This document shows, piece by piece, positions 14,640-17,634 of a DNA stretch of 17,634 nt; within the stretch, counting starts at the first letter, position 1, and each line of letters starts with the position of its first letter. This DNA is from JAFLUQ01 sp964442035 (GTDB lineage Bacteria; Bacillota; Clostridia; UMGS1883). The position numbers were made by a program, and so were the translations under genes. The DNA is taken from NCBI GenBank assembly GCA_964442035.1, contig CAYTWZ010000031.1, positions 1 to 17,634 of the forward strand, read 5' to 3'. The notes under the pieces are model-generated. The model was not told the DNA's origin. It saw nothing but the letters and a program-made list of their open reading frames with translations, and searched no databases.

Positions 14640-15113
14640 ATGAACATTTTAAGCAGGCGATACGCCGAGTATGAGGGCAGGGTAAAAGACATTCTCTATT
14701 CCCCGTCCATGGAAAGGCTCAAGGCATACAACCAGCACATGGGAACCTCACGCTTCACCCACAGTCTCGCTGTCAGCTACAAAAGCTATATTATCGCCCG
14801 GCTTTTGGGCTGGAACAGCCTTGCGGTAGCACGTGCGGGCCTGATGCATGACATGTTTTACTACAACTTTCGGGATGCGGGCTTCACGGCTCGTGAACAC
14901 TGCCGTATACATCCCAAAATAGCCCTGAACAACGCAAAGAGGAATTTTACCGTGTCCGACCTGGAAAGCGAAATAATATTGGATCATATGTTCCTTGCGT
15001 CCTGGACTCCGCCTCGGCACAAGGAGGCCTATCTTGTGACCATGGTGGACAAGTACTGCGCCACAGCGGAGCTTTTTAAGGGATTGTTTACAAAGCTTTT
15101 CCCCGCGGCTTAG
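14640..15113 (+). CDS. Small HD-domain protein, putative metal-dependent phosphohydrolase
   Basis: This is a 157-aa soluble protein with the full metal-binding set of the HD superfamily: His41 (RFTHSLAVS), His70-Asp71 (GLMHDMFYYN) and Asp137 (TMVDKYC). Also present are His91 (RIHPKIALNNA), a segment common in clostridial HD proteins, and His116 (ILDHMF). HD proteins hydrolyse phosphate esters, often of nucleotides; the substrate here cannot be told from sequence. There is no signal peptide or membrane segment. AGGAGG at 14628-14633 is 6 nt upstream of the ATG. Another ATG at 14636 is in a different frame. The gene appears monocistronic, between the divergent MBOAT operon and the galT promoter, and I see no functional link to either. 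Confidence 0.8.
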   Translation: MNILSRRYAEYEGRVKDILYSPSMERLKAYNQHMGTSRFTHSLAVSYKSYIIARLLGWNSLAVARAGLMHDMFYYNFRDAGFTAREHCRIHPKIALNNAKRNFTVSDLESEIILDHMFLASWTPPRHKEAYLVTMVDKYCATAELFKGLFTKLFPAA

Positions 15114-15151
15114 CGCTTTTCGCGCATCAATAAATGAAATAACACAATGAT

Positions 15152-15210
15152 AAGGCTCAACTCCAAAAGCCTTGTCAGAGAAAAAGTGTTTTTGTTTTTG
15201 GGGAAACACT
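15152..15210 (+). other. Intergenic hairpins after the HD gene (possible weak terminator)
   Basis: The 15114-15353 spacer contains AAGGCT/AGCCTT (15152-15157 with 15168-15173, 10-nt loop). It also contains AGTGTTT/AAACACT (15185-15191 with 15204-15210, 12-nt T/G-rich loop). Neither is followed by a clean T run, so terminator function is uncertain. The second hairpin overlaps the partial repeat copy at 15200-15220. Confidence 0.35.
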
Positions 15211-15220
15211 GACCAATTCC
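15200..15220. repeat. Partial copy of the 11.3-kb palindromic repeat end
   Basis: This stretch resembles 11342-11361, matching at 17 of the first 20 positions, with the shared pattern GGAAAC-x-CTGA-x-CAATTC. No matching opposite arm is obvious nearby, so it would be a solo end or remnant. The similarity is short and could be chance, but both copies are intergenic. Confidence 0.45.
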
Positions 15221-15263
15221 GAACCGCCGGGGCAAATTTATTCACTTCTTAAGAAGATAATTC

Positions 15264-15292
15264 TTGACTAAACGGCAAAATCATTGTATAAT
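15264..15292 (+). promoter_or_regulatory. Strong sigma-A promoter of the galT-galK operon
   Basis: TTGACT (15264-15269) and TATAAT (15287-15292) have the ideal 17-bp spacing. The leader to the galT ATG at 15354 is about 55 nt and AT-rich. I saw no obvious catabolite-response (cre) element or repressor palindrome next to it. Confidence 0.85.
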
Positions 15293-15353
15293 AGATGTTG
15301 GAAGATATTCCTTTAGTTTGTTTAAAATATATATTTTTTATGAGGTGATTTTT

Positions 15354-16337
15354 ATGGCAGAATTACGTTGGCACCCACTGACAAAGGATTGGATCATGAT
15401 TGCGTCTCATCGGCAGAACAGGCCTCAAATGCCTAAGGACTGGTGTCCGTTTTGTCCCGGGCCGGACAACGACAAGGTTCCCAAGTCATTTGATGTATTG
15501 GAGTACGACAATGATTTCCCCGCTCTGATGCAAAATCCCCCCGCTCCCGATGATGTTGAGACCGACATTTACAAGGTCAAGCCCGCTTACGGAAAGTGCG
15601 AGGTCATACTCTACTCTCCCGAACATACAGTTACTCTTCCCGAGCTTCCCGAGTCCCATGTACGCAAGCTTGTTGACCTTTGGTGCGAGCGTTTCGAGGC
15701 GCTGAGAGCTGACAAAAATATCAAGTACGTATTTATATTTGAAAACCGCGGCGCGGTAGTGGGCGTTACAATGCCTCACCCCCACGGCCAGATTTACGGC
15801 TACAGCGTTGTTCCCAAGAAGCTTGAGCTTGAGCTTGCCTCATGCAAGGAGCACCATGACGAAACAGGCCGCTGCCTTATCTGCGACATGATCCATGACG
15901 AGGTTAAGGACGGACGCCGCGTTATATTTGAGAACGACGACTTCGTAGTATTCCTGCCCTTCTTCAGCGAGTATCCCTACGGTATATATATCGCCGCCAA
16001 GAATCACAAGCAGTACATAAGCGAATTCACCGACAGTGAAAAGGACAATCTTGCCAAGGCCGTACGTGAGGCCGCCGGCACCTTGGACAGCCTGTTCGGT
16101 TACACATTCCCCTATATGATGTGCATGTACAACGGCCCTGTCAACTACGACGAGGACACAAGCGAAAACTATCACTTCCACATCGCCTTCTATCCTCCAA
16201 TGAGAAGCGCCGATAAGCAGAAGTTCAACGCCTCCAGCGAAACAGGCGCTTGGGCTCACTGCAATCCCACCGCTCCAGAGGAAACCAGCAAGGAGTTGAG
16301 AGAAGCCTACAAGAGGTTTAAGGAGGGCGACAAATAA
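15354..16337 (+). CDS. galT: Galactose-1-phosphate uridylyltransferase
   Basis: This enzyme (327 aa) exchanges UMP between UDP-glucose and galactose-1-phosphate in the Leloir pathway. It belongs to the histidine-triad superfamily. The active-site motif MPHPHGQIYG has His142 and His144; His144 matches the uridylylated nucleophile. The zinc ligands of the E. coli-type class I enzyme are visible as Cys31-x2-Cys34 (CPFC), His91 (SPEHTVTLPEL) and His142. The second half carries the FFSEYPYGIYIAAK and NYHFHIAFYPP segments of the C-terminal GalT domain. The ATG at 15354 is used, with GAGGTGA about 6 nt upstream. An in-frame TTG at 15264 would coincide with the promoter -35 box and cannot be the start. 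The galK ATG follows directly after one intervening base, so the two are translationally linked. Confidence 0.96.
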   Translation: MAELRWHPLTKDWIMIASHRQNRPQMPKDWCPFCPGPDNDKVPKSFDVLEYDNDFPALMQNPPAPDDVETDIYKVKPAYGKCEVILYSPEHTVTLPELPESHVRKLVDLWCERFEALRADKNIKYVFIFENRGAVVGVTMPHPHGQIYGYSVVPKKLELELASCKEHHDETGRCLICDMIHDEVKDGRRVIFENDDFVVFLPFFSEYPYGIYIAAKNHKQYISEFTDSEKDNLAKAVREAAGTLDSLFGYTFPYMMCMYNGPVNYDEDTSENYHFHIAFYPPMRSADKQKFNASSETGAWAHCNPTAPEETSKELREAYKRFKEGDK

Positions 16338-16338
16338 A

Positions 16339-17523
16339 ATGACACACGCTGAGCTTAAAAAGGAATTTATCAAATTTTACGGCGGAGACGAAAGCGACAT
16401 CCGCCTGTTCATGAGCCCTGGGCGTGTAAACCTTATCGGTGAGCACACCGACTACTGCGGAGGCTATGTATTCCCTGCCGCTCTTACCATGGGCACAACT
16501 ATCGCCGTACGCAAGATTGACGAGCCCGTTATCCGTCTCCGCGCTACTGACCTTCCCGACTTTGTGGAAGCAAAGCTGGACAATCTTGACAACTACCGTG
16601 ATCTTAAGTGGGGCAACTATCAGATCGGCGTAGCCGTTGAGCTTCAGAAGCGCGGCTATGAGATTGTAGGCTGCGAAATGCTTTTCTACGGCAACCTTCC
16701 CTACGGCGGCGGCCTTTCCTCATCCGCTTCTATCGAGGTGGCCACAGCCGTTGCGCTTGCCACCTTCTCCAACGAGAAGAAGGGAATTACCGATCCTGTT
16801 GATATGATTGAAATGGCACAGGTAGGACAGGGTTCCGAGTGCAATTATTGCGGCGTAAACTGTGGCATTATGGATCAGTTTGCTTCCGCTATGGGCAAGA
16901 AAAATCAAGTTATCTTCCTTAACTGCAAGGATCTGAGCTATCAGCTTGTTCCCCTTGAGATGGACGGATACAAAATAGTTATTTCCAACACTAACAAGAA
17001 GCGCTCCCTCGCGGACAGCAAGTACAACGAGCGCCGCGCCCAATGCGAGGAGGGGCTTAAAGCTCTTCAGCAGGCTATCCCCGAAGCCACCTGCCTTGGC
17101 GACATCTCTATGGAACAGTTCATTGAGTATAAGCACCTTATTAGCGATGAGATCATTCGCAATCGTGTGGAGCATGTTATATCCGAGGACAATCGCGTAC
17201 TTCTCAGCATAGAAGCCCTCAACAGCGGCAATGTAGTCGAGTTTGGCCGTCTTATGAACGGCAGCGGCGACAGTCTTCGTGACCTTTACGAGGTTACCGG
17301 CAAGGAGCTTGACACCCTTGTTGAGGAGGCCCGCAAGATTGACGGCACTATCGGCAGCCGTATGACAGGCGCCGGCTTTGGCGGATGCACGGTTTCCATT
17401 GTCCGTGAGGACGCTGTGGACGAGTTCATCGAAAAGGTCGGCAAGGCATACAAGGAAAAGATCGGCTATGCCGCTTCCTTCTATGTTGATGACATCGGTG
17501 ACGGCGGCCATGAGATAAAGTAA
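16339..17523 (+). CDS. galK: Galactokinase
   Basis: This GHMP-family kinase (394 aa) phosphorylates galactose at C1 with ATP, the first committed Leloir step. The galactokinase signature SPGRVNLIGEHTDYCGGYVF lies at 26-45, including the conserved Arg29. The ATP loop GGGLSSSAS lies at 123-131. The catalytic Asp is probably Asp179 in CGIMDQFAS, and the third GHMP motif GSRMTGAGFGGC lies at 339-350. The length is normal for the family. Its AAGGAGG site (16320-16326) lies inside the end of galT, and only one base separates the galT stop from this ATG. No galE or galactose transporter is present in the remaining 111 nt of the window, so the rest of the pathway must be elsewhere. Confidence 0.97.
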   Translation: MTHAELKKEFIKFYGGDESDIRLFMSPGRVNLIGEHTDYCGGYVFPAALTMGTTIAVRKIDEPVIRLRATDLPDFVEAKLDNLDNYRDLKWGNYQIGVAVELQKRGYEIVGCEMLFYGNLPYGGGLSSSASIEVATAVALATFSNEKKGITDPVDMIEMAQVGQGSECNYCGVNCGIMDQFASAMGKKNQVIFLNCKDLSYQLVPLEMDGYKIVISNTNKKRSLADSKYNERRAQCEEGLKALQQAIPEATCLGDISMEQFIEYKHLISDEIIRNRVEHVISEDNRVLLSIEALNSGNVVEFGRLMNGSGDSLRDLYEVTGKELDTLVEEARKIDGTIGSRMTGAGFGGCTVSIVREDAVDEFIEKVGKAYKEKIGYAASFYVDDIGDGGHEIK

Positions 17524-17537
17524 GATAATAGATACTA

Positions 17538-17571
17538 AAAAGAGTGCGGCAACGCAATGCCGTACTCTTTT
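17538..17571 (+). terminator. Rho-independent terminator of galT-galK
   Basis: Arms AAAAGAGTGCGGCA (17538-17551) and TGCCGTACTCTTTT (17558-17571) form a 14-bp stem with one G-T wobble and a 6-nt loop, starting 14 nt after the galK stop. The T run is inside the 3' arm and is followed by GTTGTGT. The A-rich 5' arm would also allow some termination from the opposite strand. Confidence 0.85.
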
Positions 17572-17588
17572 GTTGTGTAATTCAATAA

Positions 17589-17634
17589 GGGCTGAAAGCC
17601 CGTCATTCAACGTTTCGGTGGGAGATTGATCTCC
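17589..17634. other. Two perfect short hairpins at the window edge
   Basis: GGGCT-gaa-AGCCC (17589-17601) and GGAGAT-tg-ATCTCC (17621-17634) lie in series after the galK terminator, the second ending exactly at the window edge. They contain no gene. They may belong to a structured leader, a repeat, or the 3' end of a gene beyond the window. Nothing here decides which. Confidence 0.4.

Noticed and set aside
16720..17610. A 296-residue minus-strand frame opposite galK that runs through the terminator
   Set aside because: It is antisense to conserved galactokinase motifs, crosses the galK terminator and shows no domain.

Overview
The window looks like a chromosomal segment of a plant-polysaccharide-degrading, gut-type Bacillota (Clostridia; Oscillospiraceae/Ruminococcaceae-like is my best guess). 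The reasons are the Gram-positive style AGGAGG ribosome binding sites, near-consensus sigma-A promoters, an S-layer-homology surface protein, a ClpE-type chaperone with an N-terminal zinc finger, an ECF sigma factor with a zinc-finger anti-sigma factor, and a large secreted rhamnogalacturonan lyase. Ten protein-coding genes fill almost all of the window. I see no tRNA, rRNA, CRISPR array, transposase or phage gene.

Layout. (1) 30-4031, plus strand: a secreted multidomain family PL11 rhamnogalacturonan lyase. It converges on the next operon across a strong 12-bp bidirectional terminator (4119-4156). (2) 9227 down to 4155, minus strand: an apparent four-gene stress operon running from one sigma-A-like promoter (9257-9286). 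In transcription order it holds a ClpE-like unfoldase, an ECF sigma factor, its membrane anti-sigma factor, and an OGG1-type 8-oxoguanine DNA glycosylase. (3) 9408-11270, plus strand, divergent from the Clp gene: an exported protein with three SLH domains and five tandem beta-rich repeats of about 70 residues. (4) 11271-11612: a non-coding stretch dominated by an imperfect long inverted-repeat element. A partial second copy of its end lies near 15200-15220. (5) 14371 down to 11613, minus strand: an MBOAT O-acyltransferase followed by a DHHW/AlgX-like SGNH protein, a classic pair for acetylating a cell-surface polymer. (6) 14640-15113, plus strand: a small HD-domain putative phosphohydrolase. 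(7) 15354-17523, plus strand: the Leloir genes galT and galK, transcribed from a near-consensus promoter and ended by a hairpin terminator.

How the genes work together. The lyase cuts the rhamnogalacturonan I backbone of pectin. The galT-galK pair would handle galactose, which is abundant in RG-I side chains; this metabolic link is an inference. The SLH protein and the MBOAT/DHHW pair act on the cell envelope. The Clp-sigma-anti-sigma-Ogg operon would couple envelope or oxidative stress sensing to protein quality control and repair of oxidised guanine.

The gene content is mostly recognisable. I did not find a clear new defence or mobile system. The most unusual items are the composition of the Clp/sigma/Ogg operon, the anti-sigma factor with a very long disordered extracellular linker and an unrecognised C-terminal domain, the five-repeat SLH protein, and the dispersed palindromic repeat. 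Several start codons are moved from the longest possible ORF because promoters or ribosome binding sites contradict the longer version.
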